A stretch of DNA of 64,000 nt from Mycobacteroides saopaulense (GTDB taxonomy: Bacteria; Actinomycetota; Actinomycetes; Mycobacteriales; Mycobacteriaceae): NCBI RefSeq assembly GCF_001456355.1, contig NZ_CP010271.1:3720001-3784000 (forward strand). The letters run 5' to 3'. This document shows positions 26,424 through 35,013 of the stretch, in pieces. Each line of letters opens with the position of its first letter. Positions within the stretch are counted from its first letter, which is position 1. The notes below the pieces were generated by a model. That model was not told where the DNA came from. It saw only the letters and a program-made list of their open reading frames with translations, and ran no database searches. Position numbers and translations under genes: made by a program.

Positions 26424-27497
26424 CTAGCCGAAGAACATGTTGCGCCGACCGGCAAGCAACCGGTACAGCGTCTGCTGAATGGTCTCGCGCACCTGGTCGG
26501 TGACTTCGAAGGTCACCATCGGGTCGTCGGCGGCGGCATCGTCGTATCCCTCGGTCGGGATCGGCGTGCCGAACTCGATATGCCACTTGGACGGCAGCGG
26601 CACCAGGCCAACAGGACCGGCCGCCGGGAAGAGCGGAGTCACCGGGAAGTACGGCAGCCCGAACAGTCGGGCGATCACCTTCAGGTCGGCGATCATCGGG
26701 TAGATCTCCTCGGACCCGACGATCGAGCACGGAATGATCGGCGCCCCGGTCCGGATAGCCGCCGCCACGAATCCCCCGCGACCGAACCGTTGCAGCTTGT
26801 AGCGATCCTTGAACGGCTTGCCCAGGCCCTTGTACCCCTCGGGGAACACCGCGGTCAGCTCGCCCGCGGACAGTAGCCGGTGCGCATCGGCCGTGCAGGC
26901 CAGCGTGTGCCCCGCCTTGCGCGCCAGCTGCCCCAAGAATGGCGCGTCGAACACCATGTCGGCGGCCAGGTTACGCAGCGTCCGGTTGCCGGGGCAGCGG
27001 TCGTGCACCGCGACCGACAGCATCAGGCCGTCAAGCGGCAGCACACCCGCATGGTTAGCCACAACCAGGGCTCCACCGGTGGCGGGGATGTTCTCCACGC
27101 CGGTCACGTCCACCCTGAACCATCGGTTGAACAATGGTCTCAGCAAAGGAAGTAGCAGCGATTCGTTGAGGTGCTCGTCGAAGCCGAAATCGTCAACGTT
27201 GTAGTCGCCACCGACGCGTCGGCGAATGAACTCGGCGACGGCCGCAATGTTGGCCGCGAGCGCCGTCAACGACTCCTCGTCGCCAACGGGCGCGTTGCCC
27301 TGTGCCGCGCGAATCTCGTTGAGGTCATGGATCACAGCAGCGGTGTCCGCGGAATCTCCAGCCGGGGCGTCGTTGGTCAACGATGACGGGTGCCGCCGAC
27401 CGGCGTCGGCACGCGCCTCCGCCCGGCGAGCGCGTGCAGCATGGCGTTCCGAATTAGCCTGCAGTTGAATAACTTTCGCTTTTGTCTCACCAGCCAT
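26424..27497 (-). CDS. Lysophospholipid acyltransferase (PlsC-like, Rv0502-like)
   Basis: A 357-aa membrane-associated acyltransferase. The N-terminal 100 residues are charged and Ala-rich, and the PlsC-type domain covers about 120-340. Block I is V-A-N-H-A-G-V-L-P-L-D (catalytic His/Asp pair), block II/III includes V-F-P-E-G-Y-K-G-L-G-K-P-F, and block IV is A-P-I-I-P-C-S-I-V-G. It would transfer an acyl chain to a glycerophospholipid or related lipid. ATG 27497 has a strong G-G-A-G-G-T-G site upstream. The epimerase gene lies 22 bases upstream, as in Rv0501-Rv0502. Confidence 0.88.
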   Translation of the reverse strand: MAGETKAKVIQLQANSERHAARARRAEARADAGRRHPSSLTNDAPAGDSADTAAVIHDLNEIRAAQGNAPVGDEESLTALAANIAAVAEFIRRRVGGDYNVDDFGFDEHLNESLLLPLLRPLFNRWFRVDVTGVENIPATGGALVVANHAGVLPLDGLMLSVAVHDRCPGNRTLRNLAADMVFDAPFLGQLARKAGHTLACTADAHRLLSAGELTAVFPEGYKGLGKPFKDRYKLQRFGRGGFVAAAIRTGAPIIPCSIVGSEEIYPMIADLKVIARLFGLPYFPVTPLFPAAGPVGLVPLPSKWHIEFGTPIPTEGYDDAAADDPMVTFEVTDQVRETIQQTLYRLLAGRRNMFFG

Positions 27498-27519
27498 GCT
27501 CTTCACCTCCACCCTATTT

Positions 27520-28584
27520 TTACGAACTGATCCTCTGCGCGAGTGCCACCGCGCGATCTCCCAATGAGCGTACCCACTCCGGCTCGATAACTGGAGTGAT
27601 CCCGCGCCCCCGCACGTAATCACCAAAGGCCCCGATGGTCGTCCACTTGGGCTGGTATCCGAGCTCTGTCTTCATGCGCGTGTTGTCCATGGCACGCCCG
27701 TACGCCAGCCAGTCGCGCTGCTCGGAGCTCAACTCGGTATACCGCGTGCCCTTGGTGAAGGACGCGATCGCAGCGACCGCAAACGACGGCACCGGAATGC
27801 CGAGCTGACCGGAGCGCCGAACTGCCTGCGACATCATCATCATGCCGTCGGCCGCGATGTTGAAGGTGCCCGCCTTTCCCGCCATGGTGGCGCGTTCGAG
27901 CGCACCCAGCGCATCTTGCTCGTGCAGCAGCTGCAGGCGGGCGTCACGCCCGAGCATGGTCGGCACCACCGGACCCGCCAGATACCGCGCCAACGCGGTG
28001 TCCATGCCGGGGCCGATCAGATTGGCCAACCGCAGGATGGTCACGGCGACATCGGGACGGCGCCGGCCCAAGCCACGGGCGTAGCTCTCGATATCGATGC
28101 TGTCCCGTGCGAAACCGTCGGACGGGGGACGACGCGCACCCATCTCCTCGGTGAACATCACCGGATCCCGGGCGCTGGCCCCGTAGACCTGCGCGGTGGA
28201 CTTGACCACGACGCGCTGCACCGTGGGGGCCTTCTGGCAGGCCGCGAACAACTGCATCGCGCCCATCACGTTCAGTTCCTTGAGCGCGGCACGTCCACCG
28301 GAGCGCGGCGAATAGGAGGCCGAAGCGGTGTGCACCACCGTGTCGACCTCGCCGTTGCGGATGACCTTCGCGATGAACGGGTTCCGGATATCCGCTCGCA
28401 CGAACTCCGCCCGGCCCATCCGGCGCAGCAGATCCTTGCTCGGAGCGACCGCATCCACCGCGATGACACGATTGATCATCGGATTTTGCACCAGGCGCGC
28501 GGCCAGATAGCCCCCGAGGAATCTGCTGGCCCCGGTGACCAGCACAACCCTTGGGTAATGCAGATTGGTCTCGCCGGTACTCAC
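27520..28584 (-). CDS. NAD-dependent epimerase/dehydratase, extended SDR (Rv0501-like)
   Basis: A 354-aa extended short-chain dehydrogenase. The NAD(P) loop is V-T-G-A-S-R-F-L-G-G-Y near residues 16-26, the aspartate after strand 2 is in V-D-A-V, and V-V-H-T-A-S is in strand 4. The usual catalytic Y-x-x-x-K is not clearly present; the equivalent region reads S-I-D-I-E-S-Y-A-R-G-L-G-R, so lysine appears replaced. The Mtb gene is called galE2 but the galactose function is unproven. GTG start at 28584. It is followed by the acyltransferase, suggesting a glycolipid role. Confidence 0.83.
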   Translation of the reverse strand: MSTGETNLHYPRVVLVTGASRFLGGYLAARLVQNPMINRVIAVDAVAPSKDLLRRMGRAEFVRADIRNPFIAKVIRNGEVDTVVHTASASYSPRSGGRAALKELNVMGAMQLFAACQKAPTVQRVVVKSTAQVYGASARDPVMFTEEMGARRPPSDGFARDSIDIESYARGLGRRRPDVAVTILRLANLIGPGMDTALARYLAGPVVPTMLGRDARLQLLHEQDALGALERATMAGKAGTFNIAADGMMMMSQAVRRSGQLGIPVPSFAVAAIASFTKGTRYTELSSEQRDWLAYGRAMDNTRMKTELGYQPKWTTIGAFGDYVRGRGITPVIEPEWVRSLGDRAVALAQRISS

Positions 28585-28647
28585 GGACGAAGCTTATCCA
28601 TCAAGGCAGCAGTAGGCATCCGGAGCGGACGCCCACTAACGCAAGGT

Positions 28648-28749
28648 TTACTTGCCGAGTTTTCTGCGCTGAACGCGGGTGCGACGAAGCAGCTTACGGT
28701 GCTTCTTCTTGGACATACGCTTACGCCGCTTCTTGATGACTGAACCCAT
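28648..28749 (-). CDS. Small ribosomal subunit protein bS22 (33 aa)
   Basis: A 33-residue, extremely basic protein rich in Lys and Arg, with [17 protein letters not shown] at its start and L-G-K at its end. It matches the actinobacterial AURKAIP1/COX24-like protein seen in mycobacterial 30S structures and named bS22 (Rv0500B). The ATG at 28749 follows a good A-G-G-A-G ribosome binding site. It lies between the epimerase and the HTH gene, exactly the conserved position. Confidence 0.93.
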
Positions 28750-28944
28750 GAACTCCTGCTAACTACTGTGAAATCGTCTTTACCGTGGGCGGTGTACAGC
28801 GGCTGATGCCAGCCGTACACGAGCGCCCTAACCCCTCAAGGCTTGAAACCAGGGTGCCGCACGACTCTACCCGTTACGGCCCCTCGTCAGGAAACCGGCC
28901 GAATCGCAAACCGCTACTCCGGCCGGTTCCTACTCGCCGACGGC

Positions 28945-29205
28945 CTAGCCGGCGTCGAAGTAAGAGGCCTGCAGCAGATCGTTGACCGCCTTGGCGTGCA
29001 CACGGAACGACCGGCCGACCCGCACCGCGGGCAGCTCTCCGTTGTGCACCAGCCGGTAGACAGTCATCTTGCTGACGCGCATCAGCGCGGCGACCTCGGC
29101 GACCGTAAGGAACTGAGCCTTCCCGGATTGGCCAGCAGCCGACGCATCCCGGCCCGGCTTGGCGCCGGCCCCGTCGCGTGCGGATGGCCCGTTCATTGAC
29201 GTCAT
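28945..29205 (-). CDS. Excisionase/MerR-like helix-turn-helix DNA-binding protein (Rv0500A-like)
   Basis: An 86-aa regulator: a flexible N-terminus of about 30 residues and an HTH_17 domain with L-T-V-A-E-V-A-A-L-M-R-V-S-K-M-T-V-Y-R, then a wing V-G-R-S-F-R-V-H. Such winged helices bind DNA as dimers; this member is conserved beside proC and bS22 in mycobacteria. The open frame runs to 29268; ATG 29205 (M-T-S-M-N-G-P-S-A-R-D) matches the expected family start, and a second ATG at 29196 is possible. Target genes are unknown. Confidence 0.87.
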   Translation of the reverse strand: MTSMNGPSARDGAGAKPGRDASAAGQSGKAQFLTVAEVAALMRVSKMTVYRLVHNGELPAVRVGRSFRVHAKAVNDLLQASYFDAG

Positions 29206-29347
29206 CGCATACCCATTTCCCTCGGCACATGTCGTGCCGCCGATCTTCCCCATCGGCGGTACGGACACGCACGTGCTAGAAGGAGAATAGCGGGACCAGT
29301 GGGGTTACTGATACCCGTGTGGGCTAATTGATCAAGATTTGGTTAAA

Positions 29348-30235
29348 TTACTCTGATGTGATTCCGAGCTGCTCGGAGCGTGTTTTTGCGGCGTCGACGG
29401 CCGCATAGACGCTTGCCCGCAAACCTCCACGTTCCAGTTCACGCAGCGCAGCGGCGGTAGTACCACCCGGCGAGGTAATCGTTGCGCGTAGCTCCGCGGC
29501 GGTCGTGTCGACCTCGGTACGGGTCTGCAATCCGGGGGCGCGATTTTCGTCGGTTTCGGCCCTTTCCAGGAGCATCGCGGCGGATCCGGCCATGGTTTGA
29601 ATGACCAGATCGGTTGCGACGGGCCTCGTGAGACCCGAGGCGACCCCCGCATCGACGAGCGCCTCGACGAGCAAGAAGAAGTACGCCGGGCCCGACCCGG
29701 ACAACGCGGTCACCGTGTCCATCTGCGATTCGGCCACCTTGATGACACTGCCCACCGACTCCAGCAGCTCGGCGACCGCGCTGAGCTGCTCGTCATTGGC
29801 GAATCGACCCTTCGCGAGGGCACTGACCCCGGCGCCGACCAGCATCGGGGCGTTGGGCATCACGCGCACCACCGGGGCTCCGGCGGCCAGTTTGGATTCG
29901 AAGAAGCTCGTGGAGACTCCGGCGGCCACCGAGACCAGCACCTGCTCGGTCTCCCGCTCGGTGCCCTCGGCATCCAGTTTCGCCAGCGCCGCGGCGATCT
30001 CCGTCGTCGCGCTCTCCACATCCGAAGGCTTGACCGCCACCACGATGAAGTCGGCTCCCTCGACGGCATCGGCCACCTCGCTGATCCGGATCGAGTAGGC
30101 CTCGGCAAGAGCCTTCGCCCGTGCGGGAACCTTCTCCGACACGACGATGTCCTTGGCTTGGCGCCCGGCCCTCAGCAGCCCGGAGATAAGTGCTTCGCCG
30201 ATATTGCCGCCACCGATGATTGCGATTCTGGACAT
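29348..30235 (-). CDS. proC: Pyrroline-5-carboxylate reductase
   Basis: Last step of proline synthesis, reducing pyrroline-5-carboxylate with NAD(P)H. The 295-aa protein has I-I-G-G-G-N-I-G-E-A near the N-terminus, V-A-V-K-P near residue 75, V-V-R-V-M-P-N-A-P near 125 and the signature A-L-S-G-S-G-P-A-Y near 170. An insertion near residue 225 (D-E-N-R-A-P-G-L-Q) precedes the C-terminal T-S-P-G-G-T-T-A-A motif. ATG 30235 is chosen; the frame extends to 30337 without family similarity. It marks the left core boundary of the inserted region that follows. Confidence 0.95.
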   Translation of the reverse strand: MSRIAIIGGGNIGEALISGLLRAGRQAKDIVVSEKVPARAKALAEAYSIRISEVADAVEGADFIVVAVKPSDVESATTEIAAALAKLDAEGTERETEQVLVSVAAGVSTSFFESKLAAGAPVVRVMPNAPMLVGAGVSALAKGRFANDEQLSAVAELLESVGSVIKVAESQMDTVTALSGSGPAYFFLLVEALVDAGVASGLTRPVATDLVIQTMAGSAAMLLERAETDENRAPGLQTRTEVDTTAAELRATITSPGGTTAAALRELERGGLRASVYAAVDAAKTRSEQLGITSE

Positions 30236-30409
30236 GCCGACCAGCATGGCAGACCCATTAGCACGTCCGGAAACGGCTTTCGGCCCGGATGCAGGACGTC
30301 GCCAGCGGTATGTGGGCACAGATATGCACATTCGCACCGGTTTGTGACTATTCGCAGACCTGACCTGGAGTAGTAGCGCGCGAGCCGAAACCCGGACTAC
30401 AAGTTACAT

Positions 30410-31654
30410 ATGTCACAACCGCAGCGTCGCGCCGAAGCCGCCCCTGTCTTCACGCCTGTTCCCGCAGGCACCGATCTGCCCGACGGAGTGCACGGCTGGG
30501 CCCAGCCCGAGTTCGACCGGGTTGTCCGCAAGTTCGCGTCGATGTACGTCGGCCGGATCGGCGGCGGTGCACTCTGTGCGTACGTCGACGGGGAACCGGT
30601 GCTCGATATCTGGGCCGGAGAGGCGCGGCCCGGCATGCCCTGGACCCACGACACCGCACCCATCGTGTACTCGGCGTCCAAGGGTGTGACCGCGACCGTG
30701 ATCCACCGGCTGGCCGACCGGGGACTACTGACCTATGACGCTCCGGTCGCCCGGTACTGGCCCGAATTCGCGGCCAACGGCAAGGAATCGGTGACGGTGC
30801 GGGAGGTGCTGGCGCACAAGTCGGGATTGGCGGCGTTGGCCCCGCTGGCGTCCACGCCCGAGGAGTTGCTCGACCACGAGCTCATGGAGCAGCGATTGGC
30901 CGCCGCGCCGGTCGGGCGCTTCTACGGTAAGGCCGCCTATCACGCGATGAGTTACGGATGGCTGCTGGCCGGACTCGGGCGCGCGATCACCGGCAAGGAC
31001 ATGCGTGCGTTGTACCGCACCGAAATCGCCGAACCCCTGGGAGTGGACGGCATCCACCTGGGGCGGCCACCCGCCGATTCACCGACGATCGCGGCGGGGA
31101 TCTACGCGCAACTCGACAAGGCGGTCACGACGCCCTTCCTGTCTCGCGGCCTGTCCCTCGGAGCGCGCGTCATCGACATCATTCCGGCCGCGCGAGGTGC
31201 CACCGGTGCGATCCATGTGCCAGGTGCCGAACGCATCGTCGCCGACGACGGGCACACCAGTGCACCGCTGTACGACACGCAGATGGGCGCGGGTAACGCA
31301 ATCTGCACCGCTCAGGGGCTGGCCAAGCTCTATGCCGCACTGAGCAATCGGGGCCGGGTGGATGGGCGGCAACTGCTGTCGGAGGAGAAGACCGCCGAAC
31401 TGGCCTGCGGCCGCGGGATCAGGGCCAGCCTTCCCATCGCCCGCGACATCTGGGAACTCGGCTACCACTGCATCCCCGCACCGGGGCTGGTGGGCGGTTT
31501 CGGGCACATGGGCGCGGGCGGTTCCACCGGTTGGGCAGACCCGAAGCGCCGCATCGCTGTTGGGCTGGCGCACAACCACCTGATACTTCCCAACCCGATG
31601 CACAACGTCGCCTTCCCCCGGCTATGGGCCGCGACCCTACGGAGTGCGCGCTAG
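30410..31654 (+). CDS. Serine hydrolase of the beta-lactamase/esterase family (LipL-like)
   Basis: A 414-aa class C beta-lactamase-fold hydrolase, probably an esterase. The catalytic S-x-x-K is S88-A-S-K91, the Y-x-N-like motif is M-S-Y-G-W near residue 182, and a late G-G-F-G-H-M-G-A-G-G-S segment replaces the K-T-G loop. No signal peptide is visible, so it is probably cytoplasmic. It is divergent from proC (174 bases between starts). The right flank is the start of the low-GC region. Confidence 0.87.
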   Translation: MSQPQRRAEAAPVFTPVPAGTDLPDGVHGWAQPEFDRVVRKFASMYVGRIGGGALCAYVDGEPVLDIWAGEARPGMPWTHDTAPIVYSASKGVTATVIHRLADRGLLTYDAPVARYWPEFAANGKESVTVREVLAHKSGLAALAPLASTPEELLDHELMEQRLAAAPVGRFYGKAAYHAMSYGWLLAGLGRAITGKDMRALYRTEIAEPLGVDGIHLGRPPADSPTIAAGIYAQLDKAVTTPFLSRGLSLGARVIDIIPAARGATGAIHVPGAERIVADDGHTSAPLYDTQMGAGNAICTAQGLAKLYAALSNRGRVDGRQLLSEEKTAELACGRGIRASLPIARDIWELGYHCIPAPGLVGGFGHMGAGGSTGWADPKRRIAVGLAHNHLILPNPMHNVAFPRLWAATLRSAR

Positions 31655-32092
31655 GCCGTGGCGGCAAGTGCCTGTCGGTCCTCGGCAGCAAAGTGGGAGC
31701 ATGCGTCAGCCTTGAGGGAAAACGGGACGCCCCAAACTGAATGTGGTGGATTGCGGTTCCCCTCCTACCAACGGATTTAAAGTCGTGCAACGTGTTTCGA
31801 CACCGGACCAGTGCCCCCAAAGGCGTGGACCAGCGGTTCTACCGCTACCCCGATGAAGGCGAGTGGACAGCCCGTCTAGATCTCGCCTGCTCGGCAAATG
31901 ATTGCCTCGTCACGAATCAGACATCCGCTCGCAGGGGCACTTGCGACGACAAAGTGTCTCGAACCGATTCAAGCCTGTTGGAGTGCTCTGAGACCGGATA
32001 CGCCCACCCCGTGAGCGGGTTCGCGGTGCGCATAGAGACGCAGAAGAAAGCGGCCCTGCGAAAATCCAAACCGGACAAAAATAGCCTTGACT
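31655..32092. other. Intergenic junction region at left edge of the island
   Basis: 438 bases with no convincing gene; a rightward 119-codon frame from 31741 has no family resemblance. It contains GAGCATGCGTCAGCCTT (31697-31713), repeated with one change at 34856-34872, and at about 31755-31790 a leftward tRNA-like fragment (an A-C-T-T-T-A-A-A-T anticodon-arm look-alike followed by a short piece ending ACCA-like). GC falls towards the right end. Best read as recombination scar sequence. Confidence 0.4.
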
Positions 32093-32356
32093 TTATATAG
32101 GTGTGCCTCTGTTTCGACCCGGCTTTTGAATTAAGAGTTCATCATGTTCGTGTCGCCGACAGGACTCGACAAATTCGAGGGCTGATTCCTGGTTGGCAAG
32201 GAATGTATCGTACTGGCCAGGGCTTACTTTGTAGTACTCTACATAGTCAACGATTCCGTTGCTTACCGGAAACGAGACATAGTGCACCCCAAGCTCTGTT
32301 TCGATACCTATCCAATATCTATCTTCTTTGGAGAAGTAAGTGTTCTGGAACGCCAT
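32093..32356 (-). CDS. Putative immunity protein for the adjacent toxin
   Basis: An 87-aa soluble protein with many aromatic and acidic residues (R-Y-W-I-G-I-E-T-E-L-G-V near residue 14, then V-D-Y-V-E-Y-Y-K-V). It has no signal peptide or helix. It lies nine bases downstream of the toxin gene, with an A-G-G-T-A-G-G-T-G-A ribosome binding site that starts inside the toxin's last codons. Size, spacing and low GC are what is expected of an immunity protein of a polymorphic toxin. I recall similar small proteins beside Rhs-type toxins, but no family name can be given. Confidence 0.62.
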   Translation of the reverse strand: MAFQNTYFSKEDRYWIGIETELGVHYVSFPVSNGIVDYVEYYKVSPGQYDTFLANQESALEFVESCRRHEHDELLIQKPGRNRGTPI

Positions 32357-32365
32357 TTTTTTCTG

Positions 32366-34309
32366 TCACCTACCTGGGATGTCCGATATTTTGTAGTCTT
32401 CTCGTGGAACTCTTCCGCCATCAATTATCGCCTCGGACTCTCCGCCCGGCAGACGTCCACCTGGAATCCATTGACTGTTGGCTCCAGCCTCGTTACCTGA
32501 CGGCATTCTTAGATCGTAGCTCCTGGGGTCCTCTATATCGACGCGAACTATTCTATTTTTGTCAAGGAATCCTTCGGGTAGCCCGAGGGCGTCTTCCATT
32601 GCGCGAGGATTTCCATGGGTGGCATTCATCAATGCATCTGCTTCGCCCTTTGGCATCACGAAAGAGGTGCCGTCTCGCTGGCCTATCCCGAAACTGTCGA
32701 GATTCTCATCGGTCATAAAACGGGCGACGCCTTTGTCGAATTGCTCCAGATGCTGCTGAATGTACTCATGTGGCAGATACGTGGCAGGGTCGGGGCGATC
32801 ACCCTTCTCGATAGATAGGATCTGGTCACGGAGTTCACTAGAGATCTGGCCGGATGAATCAAAAGCGCTATGGCCTGACCAGCTGTCGTTGCTTGGCGCG
32901 TGATGATCGCTCGTGATTGGTGTGTGGTGGTCCACCGTTGATGGCGACGGATGATCGAGCGGCGTGGGCGCATAGTGCGTGTCGTCGAGTCCGTGGGTGA
33001 GGGCGCGCCCTTCTGCACCCGTGAGGTCTCCGAGTAGCCCGCGTGCTCCGGCTGCGGCTTCGCCGCCAACCGCCCCACCGGCTAGGGCCTCGGTGCCGAG
33101 GATCATGTTTTTGCCGATGAACTCGCCGGGGTGGTTGTAGAAGTCATTGGCTTGTTCAATACCCATTTTGGGTGCGGCTAAGGGGTCGGTCGTCAGTTCG
33201 TGGGCCTGGTGGGCTGCGTTGATTCCTAGTTCTTTCCAGGCTTCGGCGACACCGGGTGCGCCCGGACCGGCTTGTCCGGTAAGGATTTTCGCCTGTTCGA
33301 TCTGGCCGTCAATGGTCTTGGTGGCCGAGTCGCTGGCGCGACCCATGATGTCGTTGAACTGATCACCCGGCGAGCGGTGTAGCGGCACCTCGCCTGGTGT
33401 GCGCATCTGCTCGGCCTCGGTCATGAAACGCGGGGTCTGCGCAGCCTTGACCGCGTCGTCGACCCGCTGCTCGATCTGATCGGCAGGCACCTTCGCGTTG
33501 ATCAGGTTTTGGCGAGTGACTTCTTTGAACGCCGGAACATCACGGTCAGCCAATGTCGGGGCGAGCTTGGCCGGCTTTGTTTTGTCGATATTGCCCACAC
33601 CCGGCACAGCCCCCACGCCGCCAAGCTGGTGACCGTCCACAGTGGTTTTGGGATACAGCTCTTTGTAATTGATCGTGTCAATGCCGCCAGGGGCAGCAGC
33701 AGCCTTGGTCGCCCCCGGATCACCATCTGGGTTGGGAGCGGCAAGATTCGCCAATGCACCCGCCGCCCCATCGGGCTTAATCGCCGAACCGGGTATCGGA
33801 GCCAATGAGCCACCAGGCGCGCTGGACGGCGCGGGGGTGGTCGCTCCATCGGTGGCGTGAATCCCGGCGGCAAGGTCATCGTTGGCCTGTCCACCGGCAG
33901 CACAGAGCTGTTTGATCGTGTTGGCGATGTAGTCACGATCAGACTTGTTGAAATCCTTGCTCAAGGGGGTGACTTCGCCGGTTGCCTCGTCGATGGAGAA
34001 CTTGCCGGCCGCTTCGTTCTCCAACTTGGTCAGCAACTGTTTGAGGCCCTCGAACTCATCGCCCGCCCGATCAACTTTCCTGGCTGCGTTCTCATATGCC
34101 TCGGCGTCGGCGCCCAGCCCTTTGCCAAAGGCGCCGATTTCGTGGTCGGCGTTATCGGCAGCCACCCCGGTCCAGGTGCCTTTGTGCGGCAGATCCGAAA
34201 TCCCGGTTTTGATGGCACGCATCGAGGCGGCTTTGGCGCGCAGACCTGCGGCAATGTCACGAATCGACTGAACACTGACCTTTTTCAGCTCGCCCACCGA
34301 CAGCAACAT
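32366..34309 (-). CDS. Polymorphic toxin with WXG-like N-terminal secretion domain
   Basis: A 647-aa multidomain protein. Residues 1-130 are helical with G-T-W-T-G at 44-48, like WXG100/LXG export domains of type VII secretion. Residues 145-430 are low-complexity, rich in Ala, Pro and Gly; 435-500 is His/Asp/Pro-rich. The C-terminal 130 residues are a separate domain with F-V-M-P-K-G-E-A-D near 550 and L-R-M-P-S-G-N-E-A-G-A-N at about 600-611, a motif I associate with toxin tips of Rhs and related proteins; its activity is unknown. The DNA encoding this tip has clearly lower GC than the N-terminal half. The start overlaps the DUF2580 gene (ATGA). Confidence 0.72.
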   Translation of the reverse strand: MLLSVGELKKVSVQSIRDIAAGLRAKAASMRAIKTGISDLPHKGTWTGVAADNADHEIGAFGKGLGADAEAYENAARKVDRAGDEFEGLKQLLTKLENEAAGKFSIDEATGEVTPLSKDFNKSDRDYIANTIKQLCAAGGQANDDLAAGIHATDGATTPAPSSAPGGSLAPIPGSAIKPDGAAGALANLAAPNPDGDPGATKAAAAPGGIDTINYKELYPKTTVDGHQLGGVGAVPGVGNIDKTKPAKLAPTLADRDVPAFKEVTRQNLINAKVPADQIEQRVDDAVKAAQTPRFMTEAEQMRTPGEVPLHRSPGDQFNDIMGRASDSATKTIDGQIEQAKILTGQAGPGAPGVAEAWKELGINAAHQAHELTTDPLAAPKMGIEQANDFYNHPGEFIGKNMILGTEALAGGAVGGEAAAGARGLLGDLTGAEGRALTHGLDDTHYAPTPLDHPSPSTVDHHTPITSDHHAPSNDSWSGHSAFDSSGQISSELRDQILSIEKGDRPDPATYLPHEYIQQHLEQFDKGVARFMTDENLDSFGIGQRDGTSFVMPKGEADALMNATHGNPRAMEDALGLPEGFLDKNRIVRVDIEDPRSYDLRMPSGNEAGANSQWIPGGRLPGGESEAIIDGGRVPREDYKISDIPGR

Positions 34310-34623
34310 CAGGAACCCTCGTAGGCGCGGGTGTTAAAGATCCTGACCTTGGACTCCTCATCGGCCGTAGCGAACGCATACCCGCACTTATCGAAGGCAT
34401 CCCGGAAATGCGTCAACTCGTTGCTGATGTGCAGCGACTTAGCTTGCAGGTCAGCGGATTTGGCCGATAACACAGATGCGGCTACCCCCACCAGCCCGGA
34501 GGCTGCTCCGGTAACTTTGGCGTCGGCGGCCCGGTGTGCGTCCAGATGATCGCGCAGGTGTTTGTCCATCGCGTTCGCCGAGGCATGCAACCGCTCCGGG
34601 GTCACCTGCAACGGATCAGTCAC
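34309..34623 (-). CDS. EspC/DUF2580-like ESX secretion-associated protein
   Basis: A 104-aa, mostly helical protein with the DUF2580 pattern: a start like M-T-D-P-L-Q-V-T-P-E-R-L followed by a long helix, an A-A-S-G-L-V-G-V-A turn, and a second helix that includes L-Q-A-K-S-L-H-I-S-N-E-L. Such proteins are usually secreted by ESX systems or pair with larger effectors as targeting partners. GTG 34623 is chosen over the upstream 34650 because A-A-G-G precedes it. ATGA overlap with the toxin gene implies joint production. Confidence 0.75.
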   Translation of the reverse strand: MTDPLQVTPERLHASANAMDKHLRDHLDAHRAADAKVTGAASGLVGVAASVLSAKSADLQAKSLHISNELTHFRDAFDKCGYAFATADEESKVRIFNTRAYEGS

Positions 34624-35013
34624 CCTTGATCCCCCTCGCGTAGCCAGCAACCCTCCCGATCAGCCAAACAATACAAGCCGCACGGCGCCGCCGCCAACGA
34701 TAGCGAACACCGAACCACCCGACCAGAAAATTGCAGAGAGGGCTGGCCGAGTAAGGCGTGCACCCAACGCCTAAGGGGCACACCTCCCGAGGGTGCGCCA
34801 AACATGTGCCGCCTACCACGCCGAGTGGGGTCAGACGGTGCGGCTTGAGAACCGCGAGCATGTGTCAGCCTTTTCAGGCATACACAGGTGTAACGAACGT
34901 ACGACGGCAGGCAGGTGTATGCCCGATGCCTCATCTGTTACTAACAGGAATCAGGCTCCTGCGGCATATTTAAATAGGTCGCACTGTCTCAACGTCCAGC
35001 TTATTCTGCCCGT
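34624..35013. other. Divergent intergenic region between toxin module and nuclease gene
   Basis: 390 bases that must hold the promoters of both modules. It contains TGGCCGAGTAAG (34744-34755), which recurs at 37328-37339 beyond the nuclease gene, and GAGCATGTGTCAGCCTT (34856-34872), which recurs upstream of the toxin module end at 31697-31713. A leftward frame (34616-34861) ends by overlapping the DUF2580 start, but its first half is not protein-like. GC drops sharply after about 34940. Confidence 0.4.

Noticed and set aside
31741..32100. Rightward 119-codon frame in the junction region
   Set aside because: No family resemblance, no ribosome binding site, and it lies in recombination scar sequence.
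34741..34805. Ser/Leu tRNA-like start (TGGCCGAG run with a GGCGT/ACGCC stem)
   Set aside because: The loop lacks the invariant T33 and no T-arm follows, so no tRNA can be folded.
34616..34861. Leftward 81-codon frame ending over the DUF2580 start
   Set aside because: The overlap is attractive, but the first half is not protein-like and no start with a ribosome binding site is seen.
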